Shown: positions 17,660 to 26,041 of the stretch, one piece after another
Position numbering within the stretch: position 1 is the stretch's first letter
Layout of the letters: every line of letters starts with the position of its first letter
Source of the DNA: Maridesulfovibrio sp.
GTDB lineage: Bacteria; Desulfobacterota; Desulfovibrionia; Desulfovibrionales; Desulfovibrionaceae
Direction: 5' to 3'
NCBI RefSeq assembly: GCF_963667685.1
Contig: NZ_OY763930.1
Location: 741,001-805,000, forward strand
Length of the DNA stretch: 64,000 nucleotides
The notes under the pieces: generated by a model
Databases searched by the model: none
What the model saw: only the letters and a program-made list of their open reading frames with translations
Told to the model about the DNA's origin: nothing
Made by a program: the position numbers and the translations under genes

Positions 17660-19090
17660 CTATTCCGCCGCAAGTTCGCCGAGCCTGCGAACTCCGGCCT
17701 GTATTTCATCACTCCAAAGCGAGCCGCTGGAGAGCCGGATATAATTTGAAAATATATCCTGCGGGGAGAACACCGTTCCGGGAACAATACCGATCCCCTC
17801 TTCCCGGGCCTTGAAGAAAAGCTCAACCCCGTCCTTTCCTTCCGGCAGCTCGACCCAAAGAACAGACCCGCCCTTGGGATTTGTAACTTTGGTGCCTTCA
17901 GGAAAGGATAAACCGATCTCGGTACGCATTTTCTGCATCTGATCTTTCATTGCAGCACGGAGCTTCTTTAAATGGCGTTCGTAAAGGGTTTCGCGCAGAT
18001 AGCGGGCGATGGCCATCTGGGTGGCGGACACACATGATACGTTAGTTGTAGCTTTGATCTCCAGAGCCTTTTCCAGATAACGTCCCGGTGCCAGCCAGCC
18101 TACCCGGTACCCGGGAGCGATAGTCTTGGAAAAAGACGAACAAAGCAGTACGCCACCATCACGGTCATAAGATTTGAAAGTGCGCGGGCGTGATTCGCCG
18201 AAATAAATTTCCCCGTACACATCGTCTTCGACCAGAGGAATTCTGCGCTTCGCCAATATTTTAACAATTTCCTTTTTACGGGAATTCGAGGTTAGCCCGC
18301 CGTCAGGATTGTTAAAATTTGCCGCAAAGATGCAGGCTTTGATGTCAAAGGTGCGGGTGATGTCCTCCACCCTGTCCGGATTAATCCCCTTTTCAGGGCA
18401 GGAAGGGATCTCAATAGCCCGCAGTCCCAGATTTTCCACCAATTGCAGAAAGCAATAGTAGGAAGGAGACTGAATCAGAACCAGATCACCGGGACGGGTC
18501 AGGGTCCGCAGGGAAATATAAAGAGCTTCCATAGCCCCGGTAGTGATGAGCAACTCATCAGCTGTGGCGTTTGAGCCGCAATCCACCGAGCGGAAAGCTA
18601 TCTGTCGGCGTAGATCAAGATTGCCGGGAATCATCTCATACCCAGCGGTATCAAGCGGATTTTCACGAATGACACTGTTCATTATCTTGGCCAGTTGGCG
18701 GGTAGGTAACAGGTCATTGCTGGGACAAACTACTCCCAGCGGCAATAGGTCCTTATTGCCGACAGTTTCAAGGGCGGTGCGGATAAGCTTGTTTTTGGTC
18801 GCCAGATGCGGCTCAAGCTTCTGGGTAGTTTTGATCTGGGGAGTGGGGATAGTGCGGAATTCGCTGCGAACGTAATATCCCGAACGGGGTCTCGATTCGA
18901 TAAGTCCACGCTTTTCAAGCTCTTCGTAGGCATGGGAAACAGTTGAAATTGAAACTTTAAGTGTTTTGCTCATCTGGCGCAGGGACGGCAGCTTGTCACC
19001 GGGAACCAGATCCCCGGCTTCAATATGCTTTGAGAGTTCCTGTTCTACTTTTTTATATCTGTACTGATTCTCTGAACTGTCCAGATTCAT
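17660..19090 (-). CDS. MocR-type regulator: GntR DNA-binding domain fused to aminotransferase domain
   Basis: The ATG at 19090 is chosen since AGGAGGAAAATT precedes it. The 476-residue protein has a winged-helix GntR domain (about 1-75, LPSLRQMSKTLKVSISTVSHAYEELEKRG) and a fold-type I aminotransferase domain (about 110-476). The latter has the PLP lysine in SSFSKTIAPGYRVGW, the NNPDGG and DDVYGE motifs. Such regulators bind PLP and an amino compound to control neighbouring genes. It is divergent from azlCD, so control of branched-chain amino acid export is the natural inference. Confidence 0.9.
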   Translation of the reverse strand: MNLDSSENQYRYKKVEQELSKHIEAGDLVPGDKLPSLRQMSKTLKVSISTVSHAYEELEKRGLIESRPRSGYYVRSEFRTIPTPQIKTTQKLEPHLATKNKLIRTALETVGNKDLLPLGVVCPSNDLLPTRQLAKIMNSVIRENPLDTAGYEMIPGNLDLRRQIAFRSVDCGSNATADELLITTGAMEALYISLRTLTRPGDLVLIQSPSYYCFLQLVENLGLRAIEIPSCPEKGINPDRVEDITRTFDIKACIFAANFNNPDGGLTSNSRKKEIVKILAKRRIPLVEDDVYGEIYFGESRPRTFKSYDRDGGVLLCSSFSKTIAPGYRVGWLAPGRYLEKALEIKATTNVSCVSATQMAIARYLRETLYERHLKKLRAAMKDQMQKMRTEIGLSFPEGTKVTNPKGGSVLWVELPEGKDGVELFFKAREEGIGIVPGTVFSPQDIFSNYIRLSSGSLWSDEIQAGVRRLGELAAE

Positions 19091-19154
19091 AATTTTCCTC
19101 CTGCACCGCAAAACTGTTATGGTCCAATTGTTTAATATCTGTATCTGTACTGAT
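19056..19154. promoter_or_regulatory. Possible MocR operator: 13-bp direct repeat
   Basis: TATCTGTACTGAT occurs at 19056-19068 (inside the first codons of the MocR gene) and again at 19142-19154 in the divergent intergenic region, same orientation, start to start 86 bp apart. Direct repeats of this kind serve as operators for some MocR proteins. The function is inferred from position only. Confidence 0.3.
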
Positions 19155-19224
19155 GTCAGATTTTATGTAGACTGGCAAGAAGATCGAAATAGCACATTTG
19201 AACTTTTTACCGAGAGAGGTAAAC

Positions 19225-19935
19225 ATGGAATCAGTTATGAATTCCTCAAAGATAAAACGAAACAGTGTACTGGGTTCAGCATTTAAACAGGCTCTGCCCA
19301 TCGTTCTGGGTTATCTGCCTGTGGGCTTTGCCTACGGTGTTCTGGCTCGTAAATCAGGGATTTCCATCGATAACACAGTGCTTATGTCCCTGATCGTTTT
19401 TGCCGGATCAGCGCAGTTTATTGCAGTTGGACTCATTGCCTCCGGGGCATCCGCCCTATCTGTCATCATAACGACATTTATCGTAAACCTGCGCCACATG
19501 CTTATGTCCGCGGCTCTTTCCCCTTACCTGCGAAAATGGACCAAACTGGAACTGGCCGGTTTTACTTTCCAGCTCACAGACGAAAGTTTTGCTGTTCACT
19601 CCACCCGCTTCGCCAATGGAGATACGCATAAGGGAGAAAGTTTTCTTATCAACTCTATCGCCCAAGCAGCATGGGTAGGTGGGACTGTACTGGGTATTTT
19701 TTCCAGCACGCTCATAAACGATGTTAAGCCCATGGGCCTTGATTACGCTCTTCCGGCCATGTTCATCGCGCTACTCATTTTCCAGATCAAGGATAAAAGC
19801 CACATAATCGTAGGACTCATCACCGGACTGCTCTCTACTGCACTGGCTCTTGGCGGCGCAGGACAGTGGAATGTAATTATCGCCACACTGATCGGCGCAA
19901 CACTCGGCGCGGCAGTAAAATGGGGGAATAAATAA
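19225..19935 (+). CDS. azlC: AzlC-family branched-chain amino acid exporter, large subunit
   Basis: Start 19225 has GAGAGAGGT upstream; an ATG at 19198 would add nine poor residues. The 236-residue protein opens with FKQALPIVLGYLPVGFAYGVLA, the AzlC signature, and continues with FAGSAQFIAVGL and VNLRHMLMSAALSP. It has five to six membrane segments. AzlC and AzlD together export branched-chain amino acids or analogues. azlD follows with an overlapping stop-start (TAATG). Confidence 0.92.
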   Translation: MESVMNSSKIKRNSVLGSAFKQALPIVLGYLPVGFAYGVLARKSGISIDNTVLMSLIVFAGSAQFIAVGLIASGASALSVIITTFIVNLRHMLMSAALSPYLRKWTKLELAGFTFQLTDESFAVHSTRFANGDTHKGESFLINSIAQAAWVGGTVLGIFSSTLINDVKPMGLDYALPAMFIALLIFQIKDKSHIIVGLITGLLSTALALGGAGQWNVIIATLIGATLGAAVKWGNK

Positions 19936-20258
19936 TGGACCAACAGACAATACTCTTCACCCTTTTCGGCATGATGGCCGTGACTTACATCCCGCGCATG
20001 CTTCCGGCTATGGCCCTGAGTTCCCGCGACCTGCCCCCGCTGGTGGTAAAATGGCTGTCCTACGTCCCCACTGCGGTGCTCTCGGCCCTGCTGGCCCCGT
20101 CACTGCTGGCGCCCGAAGGGGTTATAGATATCAGCTTCGGCAACCTTTACTTCTGGGTAGCAGTGCCTACATTTGCGGTGGCCATGTTCACCCGCAACTT
20201 TTTCGGTACAGTAGCTGTCGGCATGGGACTGGTGGCTGCTGCCAGATATTTCCTGTAA
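19935..20258 (+). CDS. azlD: AzlD-family branched-chain amino acid exporter, small subunit
   Basis: This 107-residue protein has four membrane segments and typical AzlD features: MMAVTYIPRMLPAMALSSRDLPPLVVKWLSYVPTAVL near the start (quoted in parts: TYIPRMLPAMAL; WLSYVPTAVLSALL) and a C-terminal GMGLVAAARYF. It overlaps azlC by one base and should form a complex with it in the inner membrane. Confidence 0.9.
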   Translation: MDQQTILFTLFGMMAVTYIPRMLPAMALSSRDLPPLVVKWLSYVPTAVLSALLAPSLLAPEGVIDISFGNLYFWVAVPTFAVAMFTRNFFGTVAVGMGLVAAARYFL

Positions 20259-20282
20259 TTTCAGCAACAAAAGGATACCAAA

Positions 20283-20837
20283 ATGATTTCACGCGATGAA
20301 GCCCTTGAACTTCTCAAATCGAATGTAACTGAAGAAAACCTGATCCAGCACTCCCTTGAATCCGAGGCGGTACTTGGCGCGCTGGCTGAAAAACTTGGAC
20401 AGGATGTTGAACTCTGGTCCATGACCGGCCTGCTGCACGATCTCGACTACAGCCAGACCGCTAACACCCCGGAAAAGCACGGACTGGTAGCGGCTGAGAT
20501 GCTTGAAGGTAAACTACCCGAAGAAGCGATCCAAGCCATCCGTGCCCACAACGGCGACATGACCGGAGTAACACCGCAGTCTGATTTTGACTTTGCCCTG
20601 CGTTGCGGCGAAACCGTAACCGGACTTATCCACGCAAACGCGCTCATGCGTCCTGAGAAAATGAACGGTATGCAACCAAAGAGTCTTAAGAAAAAGATGA
20701 AAGCCAAAGCTTTCGCCGCCAGTGTCGACCGTGAGATAATTAAGGAATGTGACAAAATAGGACTCGAACTCGGGGACTTCTTCGCCTTATCCATCGGAGC
20801 CGTAACCAAAATCGCGCCTGAAGTCGGTTTAGAATAA
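20283..20837 (+). CDS. HD-domain phosphohydrolase-like protein
   Basis: The 184-residue protein has a small HD domain: an early His (IQHSLESEAVLGALAEKLG), the paired His-Asp in TGLLHDLDYSQT, then a downstream His (EKHGLVAAEML) and IRAHNGD. This order fits a metal-dependent phosphohydrolase that could act on a nucleotide, but the substrate is not evident. It starts 25 bp after azlD, so it may ride on that transcript. A hairpin downstream at 20998 may end it. Confidence 0.8.
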   Translation: MISRDEALELLKSNVTEENLIQHSLESEAVLGALAEKLGQDVELWSMTGLLHDLDYSQTANTPEKHGLVAAEMLEGKLPEEAIQAIRAHNGDMTGVTPQSDFDFALRCGETVTGLIHANALMRPEKMNGMQPKSLKKKMKAKAFAASVDREIIKECDKIGLELGDFFALSIGAVTKIAPEVGLE

Positions 20838-20997
20838 TTGGGATTGCAGCGGTTTTACTGCGAATCGCCTTAAGAGAAACCAGAGAAACTGTTTGAAAAA
20901 TTTTCCCTGAATTATTCAAAATGTAAGCATGCTTTGCTGTATGATTTTTAAATACTTTCAGAAATAAATTTTGTTCCCTGCTGGAACAATCACCCAA

Positions 20998-21035
20998 AAA
21001 GCGGGCCGGCATCTCCAGAAATGTCGACCCGCTTT
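20998..21035. terminator. Hairpin terminator in a 304-bp gap
   Basis: The arms AAAGCGGGCCGGCAT (20998-21012) and ATGTCGACCCGCTTT (21021-21035) pair with two mismatches. It lies 160 bp after the HD gene and 107 bp before the convergent TIM-barrel gene. I see no other feature in the gap 20838-21141. Confidence 0.6.
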
Positions 21036-21141
21036 GTATTTGTAACAATCATTATGCTCTACACGGCGAAGAGTAAGGCTCACAAGGCAGTGAATAAAAA
21101 AAATTTATTTGATCTCACTAAAAGATCCCATCGTGCACCTC

Positions 21142-21951
21142 TTAAAACAACCTAGCTGCCACGTGCTCCTTGAAATAAGCATAGGTCACGATAAAATCAT
21201 CCCGGTTATGGGGTTCGAGCGTGAATGTCGGCAAAGGATCAAGTTCACCAATACGTGCCACTATGTGCGCCCAGTCAATGCTTCCCCGTCCAAGAGCGAG
21301 GTGTTCATCTTTGCTGCCGTTATTATCGTGCAGATGCATATGTTTGATATACGGAGCAAATGCATCGAACCACATATCAAAATCACCATTTTCACAGCCT
21401 TTTGAGAATGAGTGCCAGTGACCGAGATCAAAACAGATACCGATGTTATCGCGATCCAGATCCTTAACCAGCCGCACAATGGCATCCGGGGTAAATTCAT
21501 ATGTATTTTCAAGGCAAAGCGGAGGATGATCCGGCCAGAAGCTGCTCAGGCGCCGAATTCCTTCAACACAATGGGCGTAGGACCTTTCAAACAACGGTAA
21601 CTCCAGCCAAGAAGTGAATGAAGGATGCATGACCATCCGTTTCGGGGAAAAGAGTTTTGCCAGTTCAAATGCAGTATTCAGGGTGTCGATAGAGGCATTG
21701 CGGATGGCAGGATTAAGACTGGACGGCTTCAGGTCCAGAAAAGGAAGATGCACTGTACAACCAAGCTCAGCCTCAGTAAGGCGATCCCGGATAGTCAGCA
21801 GCCAATCCATGCTCAGACACTCATCACCAAGGCAATCCAGTCCCAATTCCGGCTGAATGGAATTTTCAATAAAAAAATCCAGATACTCTGGAGTATTGTA
21901 AATATATCGTAATGGCAGATTTACATAGCAGGTTTCAAACTCAGGCTTCAT
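21142..21951 (-). CDS. AP-endonuclease-2-fold TIM-barrel protein, possibly a cobamide phosphodiesterase (CbiR-like)
   Basis: This 269-residue protein has the fold of sugar phosphate isomerases/AP endonuclease 2 with metal ligands at strand ends: TVHLPFLDL, MVMHPSF, CLENTYEF, ICFDLGHWHSFS, MHLHDN and FTLEPHN. The ELGLDCLGDECLS start and the LGHWHSFS motif differ from the common xylose-isomerase-like members. CbiR, which remodels cobamides, belongs to this superfamily and is a plausible identity in a corrinoid-dependent anaerobe, but this is inference. It stands alone. Confidence 0.6.
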   Translation of the reverse strand: MKPEFETCYVNLPLRYIYNTPEYLDFFIENSIQPELGLDCLGDECLSMDWLLTIRDRLTEAELGCTVHLPFLDLKPSSLNPAIRNASIDTLNTAFELAKLFSPKRMVMHPSFTSWLELPLFERSYAHCVEGIRRLSSFWPDHPPLCLENTYEFTPDAIVRLVKDLDRDNIGICFDLGHWHSFSKGCENGDFDMWFDAFAPYIKHMHLHDNNGSKDEHLALGRGSIDWAHIVARIGELDPLPTFTLEPHNRDDFIVTYAYFKEHVAARLF

Positions 21952-22082
21952 ATCAGGTATCCCTTCCGGGCTGGACCTGTCAGTAAGGTATCCCGCAGGT
22001 TAATGGTCTTGAATTTGTTGGATAAATCAACATTGACTGTTCGTATCATCAGAATAAAATTCTTAATTTTAAGGACATAGCA

Positions 22083-23819
22083 CTACTGATCAAGCTGAGA
22101 TTGTAGATAATCCGTGCCTTTAAAAACCATTTGTCCCACCGGAACAAAGGTAGTGGCATGACGCATGGTCAGCACAGTTTCTTTTCCGGGACGTACTGAA
22201 AATGTTTCACCCCATGAGATTGGGATATTATCAACAAAAGCCTGTATTTTGCAACGGTCCCCGTTACTCCACACATCAGCAAGTGCGTAGGAATCCGGGC
22301 GGATAAGCTTCTGTTGTCCGCTTTCCCAATTAACAAAGTCGTGATTGCCGCCCTCGTCCTTTAATTCAAGCGCCTTAATTTCACGAGGCGAAATAACCAA
22401 ATAGAATTCTGAACGTTTTTTGCCGGGAGTTTCACGCACAACGCGGTACCTGGAAATACCGTCCTGTCCTTCAAGCATGTATTTTTCCATAAAATTGGAA
22501 GGATCGGCGATAATCTCATACCCGACATCCTGTCCGCTATTTACCGTGACGGAAGCAACAAAACCCTTGAGGTTCAGAATCTCCTCCCTGCTGCTGCCAA
22601 GGATACCCTCCAGAATAATCTGATCACCTTCTACGACTTTCAGAGTGCCACCAGCACTGATGAACTGCGGCTGCCCATTAAGCCAACAGAGAAAAACAGG
22701 ACCGTTTACTTCCGGAAGATCCGGCTTGCTGCCTTTCCAGTTAACATTGGTCTTGGCTTGTCTGCTGCCGTCAATGCGTACTTCCAGAGCAGGAAACTGG
22801 GACAAAGCCATGCGCGGGGCAGTAAGCAGATTGAGGTTGGGACGGTCACTGGCAAAAACCGCAACCGCAGGATCAAGACCTGATTCGGCAACAGCTTTTC
22901 CGGAAGTGGAGACCGGAGCACCGCGCACAAGCTCAATACTATTGCCACGCAACGGTCTGCCGTTGATCAGTATTTCAAAACCTTTTCCGGTGGGGGAGTT
23001 GGGAAAAGTAAAATCGGGAACATCCAACTCGATACCGAACTCCCGCAGCAGGTAAACTGTAGCCCGCAGCTGCTGATTTACTTTCCAGCCGAGATCATTG
23101 ATATCTTTACTTACTTCAACAGCCATGGCCGGAATACCACGCTCATGCAAGGCATAACAGGTCAAAGACTTCAGCATTTCCGGGTACTGCGTAGCTTTGG
23201 CAAAAGTATCGGTATTAAAAAGAGTAAAATAATATGACGGGTTCTTTATCTGCGTATTCAACATAGCGATAGCCCGGTCACACATATCTGCCAACTTGAT
23301 GTCCTTGTATACTGCGGCATCAATTATGAGCGACTGTCCGTAACGCTTGGGATTGCGCAAACTGTTAACGTATTTGGGATTGTAGAATCCGCTGCCCTCA
23401 TGAAGGTGGATAAAACCTTCGGCACCGGAAATCAGAAAACGAATAGCCCGTGCGAGGCGATCCTCATAAAAACTGTTGTATTCCTTATCGAAACGGCGGT
23501 TAAGATCGACATTAATCTGGCGGGCACGTCTAAGAATAGACGGCTCGTTGGCCCGCGGAACAATGATAAGACTACCTTTGCGGACTTTGCACCGGGTCAG
23601 CAGCTGGGCTGTAAAGAAACCGGAAAGCTCATCTCCCTGAATACCGCCCTGAACCATGATTGTAGGTCCCGGTTCATCACCGAAGACCCAGGTCACCCGT
23701 AAAGGATACTGTGTACCTTCGAAAAAGGTGTAATTCTTTACCTGCTGCGCAGTTGCCGGAAAAGCAAGACAGAAGATAAAAACACTAATTAAGAACGCGC
23801 GACAAAGGATATACTTCAC
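22083..23819 (-). CDS. M99/Csd4-like zinc carboxypeptidase, exported
   Basis: The GTG-started 578-residue protein has a signal peptide (FIFCLAFPATAQQ) and a carboxypeptidase domain in which the first zinc ligand is Gln, not His: GGIQGDELSG (Q61, E64) and IHLHEGSGFY (H138 or H140), with the catalytic Glu in MAVEVSKDI (E235). Gln-x2-Glu is the hallmark of Csd4/Pgp1, which trims peptidoglycan tripeptides in the periplasm and gives helical shape. The rest (about 280-578) is beta-rich and of unknown role. The start overlaps the upstream gene by 35 bases. Confidence 0.75.
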   Translation of the reverse strand: MKYILCRAFLISVFIFCLAFPATAQQVKNYTFFEGTQYPLRVTWVFGDEPGPTIMVQGGIQGDELSGFFTAQLLTRCKVRKGSLIIVPRANEPSILRRARQINVDLNRRFDKEYNSFYEDRLARAIRFLISGAEGFIHLHEGSGFYNPKYVNSLRNPKRYGQSLIIDAAVYKDIKLADMCDRAIAMLNTQIKNPSYYFTLFNTDTFAKATQYPEMLKSLTCYALHERGIPAMAVEVSKDINDLGWKVNQQLRATVYLLREFGIELDVPDFTFPNSPTGKGFEILINGRPLRGNSIELVRGAPVSTSGKAVAESGLDPAVAVFASDRPNLNLLTAPRMALSQFPALEVRIDGSRQAKTNVNWKGSKPDLPEVNGPVFLCWLNGQPQFISAGGTLKVVEGDQIILEGILGSSREEILNLKGFVASVTVNSGQDVGYEIIADPSNFMEKYMLEGQDGISRYRVVRETPGKKRSEFYLVISPREIKALELKDEGGNHDFVNWESGQQKLIRPDSYALADVWSNGDRCKIQAFVDNIPISWGETFSVRPGKETVLTMRHATTFVPVGQMVFKGTDYLQSQLDQ

Positions 23820-24489
23820 TGAAAATCAACTCACCCTTGTTTGTAGTGATCATCAGCCTGATTCCATAAATGTCATCAAGCTCAGCACCTGAAGGAAAAC
23901 CGAACCGGGTTCTGACCACTTTGAACCTCTGGATATGAAATGACATATCATTCTGGTTGGCTTTGATTTCAACGCTTTGGCCGTCATTTTCAATCAGCTG
24001 AACTTTGGCCAGGCCGCTAAGGGCGGATGATGTCTGTAGATTGTTCAGGTCGAAGCTCAGGGCAAGGCTGCTTCCGGATTTGCGCAGCTTCACATTCTCT
24101 ACCCCTGCACGCATCAGGTTCTTATAAAAAAGGAGTTTCCTTAAATCCATAACCTGAGCGGACTCAACCTTCTTTTCCTCCATGGGAACAGCAGCAAGCA
24201 GTGACTGCAACTCGTTCGGATCATAGGAATCAAGAATTTTATTCACATTCTCCAGACGCTCCAATTGAACCGACGCATCATTCAGGGCCTTCTGCAATTC
24301 TATCTTTTCCTGTTTCAAGTCACCATTTTCCGTCCAGAAAATATATCCTGCCCAGGACCCTATTCCGGCGCAGGCCGCAAGCAGAAGAATAAGCCAGACA
24401 AGAACATTCACCCAGAAAGGGCTTAGACGGTAACGCTTGACGGTGTCGTCATCTCGCATGAAAAGAACATTGTACTTGGTGTTGCCCAT
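23785..24489 (-). CDS. Single-pass membrane protein with coiled coil, function unknown
   Basis: The 234-residue protein starts with an ATG at 24489 that overlaps the stop of the L,D-transpeptidase gene (TAATG). It has a short cytoplasmic head, one membrane helix (about 29-54, VLVWLILLLAACAGIGSWAG), a coiled coil (about 60-95, LKQEKIELQKALNDASVQLERLE) and a beta-rich periplasmic domain. No enzyme motif is seen. Between two peptidoglycan enzymes, in one tightly overlapping operon, it could be a scaffold holding them at the membrane, like the bactofilin-partner membrane proteins of other cell-shape systems. Confidence 0.65.
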   Translation of the reverse strand: MGNTKYNVLFMRDDDTVKRYRLSPFWVNVLVWLILLLAACAGIGSWAGYIFWTENGDLKQEKIELQKALNDASVQLERLENVNKILDSYDPNELQSLLAAVPMEEKKVESAQVMDLRKLLFYKNLMRAGVENVKLRKSGSSLALSFDLNNLQTSSALSGLAKVQLIENDGQSVEIKANQNDMSFHIQRFKVVRTRFGFPSGAELDDIYGIRLMITTNKGELIFSEVYPLSRVLN

Positions 24490-25757
24490 TAGAGCTTTCT
24501 CCATTGTTCATCAACGATCAGCCAGCCGTCCAGGTGCGGACGAAGAACCATTTTTTTCAAACCCATATCACTATATCCGGAAGAATCTGAATATTCCTGC
24601 CTGAAAACAGCCTCCAACCCATTCGGATGTTCATGCAGAGAAATCTTACCAAAATTTACAGCCGTAGGACTGCGATCTTTCCATATGGAAATCTTATTAT
24701 CCCTGATGGAATCAGCGCCTTTCAAACGGCCCTGCCGTGCGCCGGGATCGTATAGTGAAATATAGCTATCCAGATCAGCCGAAAGCCAGCTTTGTTTCCA
24801 TTTATCAAGGAATTTTTCAACTCCGGACTGTTTGGTCGCGAGGTATTTATTTTTTAAGGAATTGATAGACGGCCCGTATTCACGCCCTACAATCTTCCAA
24901 CGGCCATCTACTTTCTGCCAGTAAAGCCGCTTCGAGGATGAAGAAGAAAGTCTGCCTGACCGGTAGTACTGGTCAAACCATGTAACCCAGTAATCGGGAC
25001 CGCGAAGGGCATGCAGGTTATAGATTTCAATATCAATCCATTCTGTCTGGGAAAATATTCTTTTTTTTCTATTTTTGAATGCTGAAAATGACCGATTCTC
25101 CGACTTGGCAAACAGATCTGGTGAATAAGCCTCGAAAAAACCATTATCACGGTTCTCCCAGTCAGAAGCCCATTTATGAACAAGACCTTCGAGTTCAAGG
25201 GAATCAGAGGACTGCACGTCACTGCTCTTCTCCCAGCTTACCTTCTGGCCGATAATTACAGGAGCTCCAGGCTTGATAGTTTCATCAAGGTAATTAATAT
25301 CATCATTAGCCAGCGCCACGCATCCCTTGGTATCCATTGGCACAAGTTTCTTACCTCGACCATGAATCCAGATGCCATAACCGGTCTTACCTTTGATGCG
25401 ATCGACAGGATTCGGGAAATCGAGCGGAAAAGCCATCTTCCCGTATAATTCGTAATCCTTGAGACCGATTCTTTTGCCTGTTGTGAAATAAACACCCTCA
25501 GGTGTTTTCAGATCACCCTCGACTTCCTTATCACCGGGAGCCTGTCCGGTTGCGCATGAGAAGCTGGTTTCAGCATGCAACGGACTTTGGTGAACCAACA
25601 GATGCAGTTTCTGTGATTCCTTATCAACGGCAAGAATGTAATCAGGGACCAGCGGGGTCGGCTCTATTACAGAATCCCACCCATGCGCATGCACAGTGGC
25701 CGTAGAACACATCAGCAGAAAACACACTGCAATAAAAAATCTAAAAACATCTATCAT
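24489..25757 (-). CDS. L,D-transpeptidase-fold (YkuD) enzyme with two NTF2-like domains, Csd6/Pgp2-like
   Basis: The ATG at 25757 is chosen because it begins a good signal peptide (FFIAVCFLLMCSTATVHAHG); the frame continues upstream only to TTG/GTG codons with no ribosome site. The 422-residue precursor has a YkuD domain (about 35-170 of this start) with the catalytic His in IWIHGRG and Cys in MDTKGCVAL. Two tandem NTF2-like domains follow, each opening W-x-W..Y (VHKWASDWE and LDKWKQSWL). Csd6 and Pgp2, L,D-carboxypeptidases that set helical cell shape, have the same order but one NTF2-like domain. Confidence 0.78.
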   Translation of the reverse strand: MIDVFRFFIAVCFLLMCSTATVHAHGWDSVIEPTPLVPDYILAVDKESQKLHLLVHQSPLHAETSFSCATGQAPGDKEVEGDLKTPEGVYFTTGKRIGLKDYELYGKMAFPLDFPNPVDRIKGKTGYGIWIHGRGKKLVPMDTKGCVALANDDINYLDETIKPGAPVIIGQKVSWEKSSDVQSSDSLELEGLVHKWASDWENRDNGFFEAYSPDLFAKSENRSFSAFKNRKKRIFSQTEWIDIEIYNLHALRGPDYWVTWFDQYYRSGRLSSSSSKRLYWQKVDGRWKIVGREYGPSINSLKNKYLATKQSGVEKFLDKWKQSWLSADLDSYISLYDPGARQGRLKGADSIRDNKISIWKDRSPTAVNFGKISLHEHPNGLEAVFRQEYSDSSGYSDMGLKKMVLRPHLDGWLIVDEQWRKL

Positions 25758-25978
25758 ACGAGCCCGATACCCCATCACCAGCAACGGCAGAAGACTTAAC
25801 TTAAATATTAACCAAATCAGAACAAACCGACCGAACCGCCAAGTTTGATTCACCAATCAAATCAGACCAATTGCATTACAACGAAATGTTATTTCAATCA
25901 GATATCATATAGCATTTTTTAAATATAAAAAAGAACCTTTTTAAGGCATTGATATCATGACAAAAAAAAGTATAAAAA

Positions 25979-26009
25979 ACCCGGTGCTGTATTAAATGCA
26001 ACACCGGGT
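25979..26009 (-). terminator. Terminator after purB
   Basis: The 15-bp stem (25979-25993 with 25995-26009, two G-U-type mismatches) is followed on the minus strand by a T run (25973-25978). It ends purB. Confidence 0.82.
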
Positions 26010-26041
26010 CATATGCAATTATAAACACCCAGACTGAGCGT

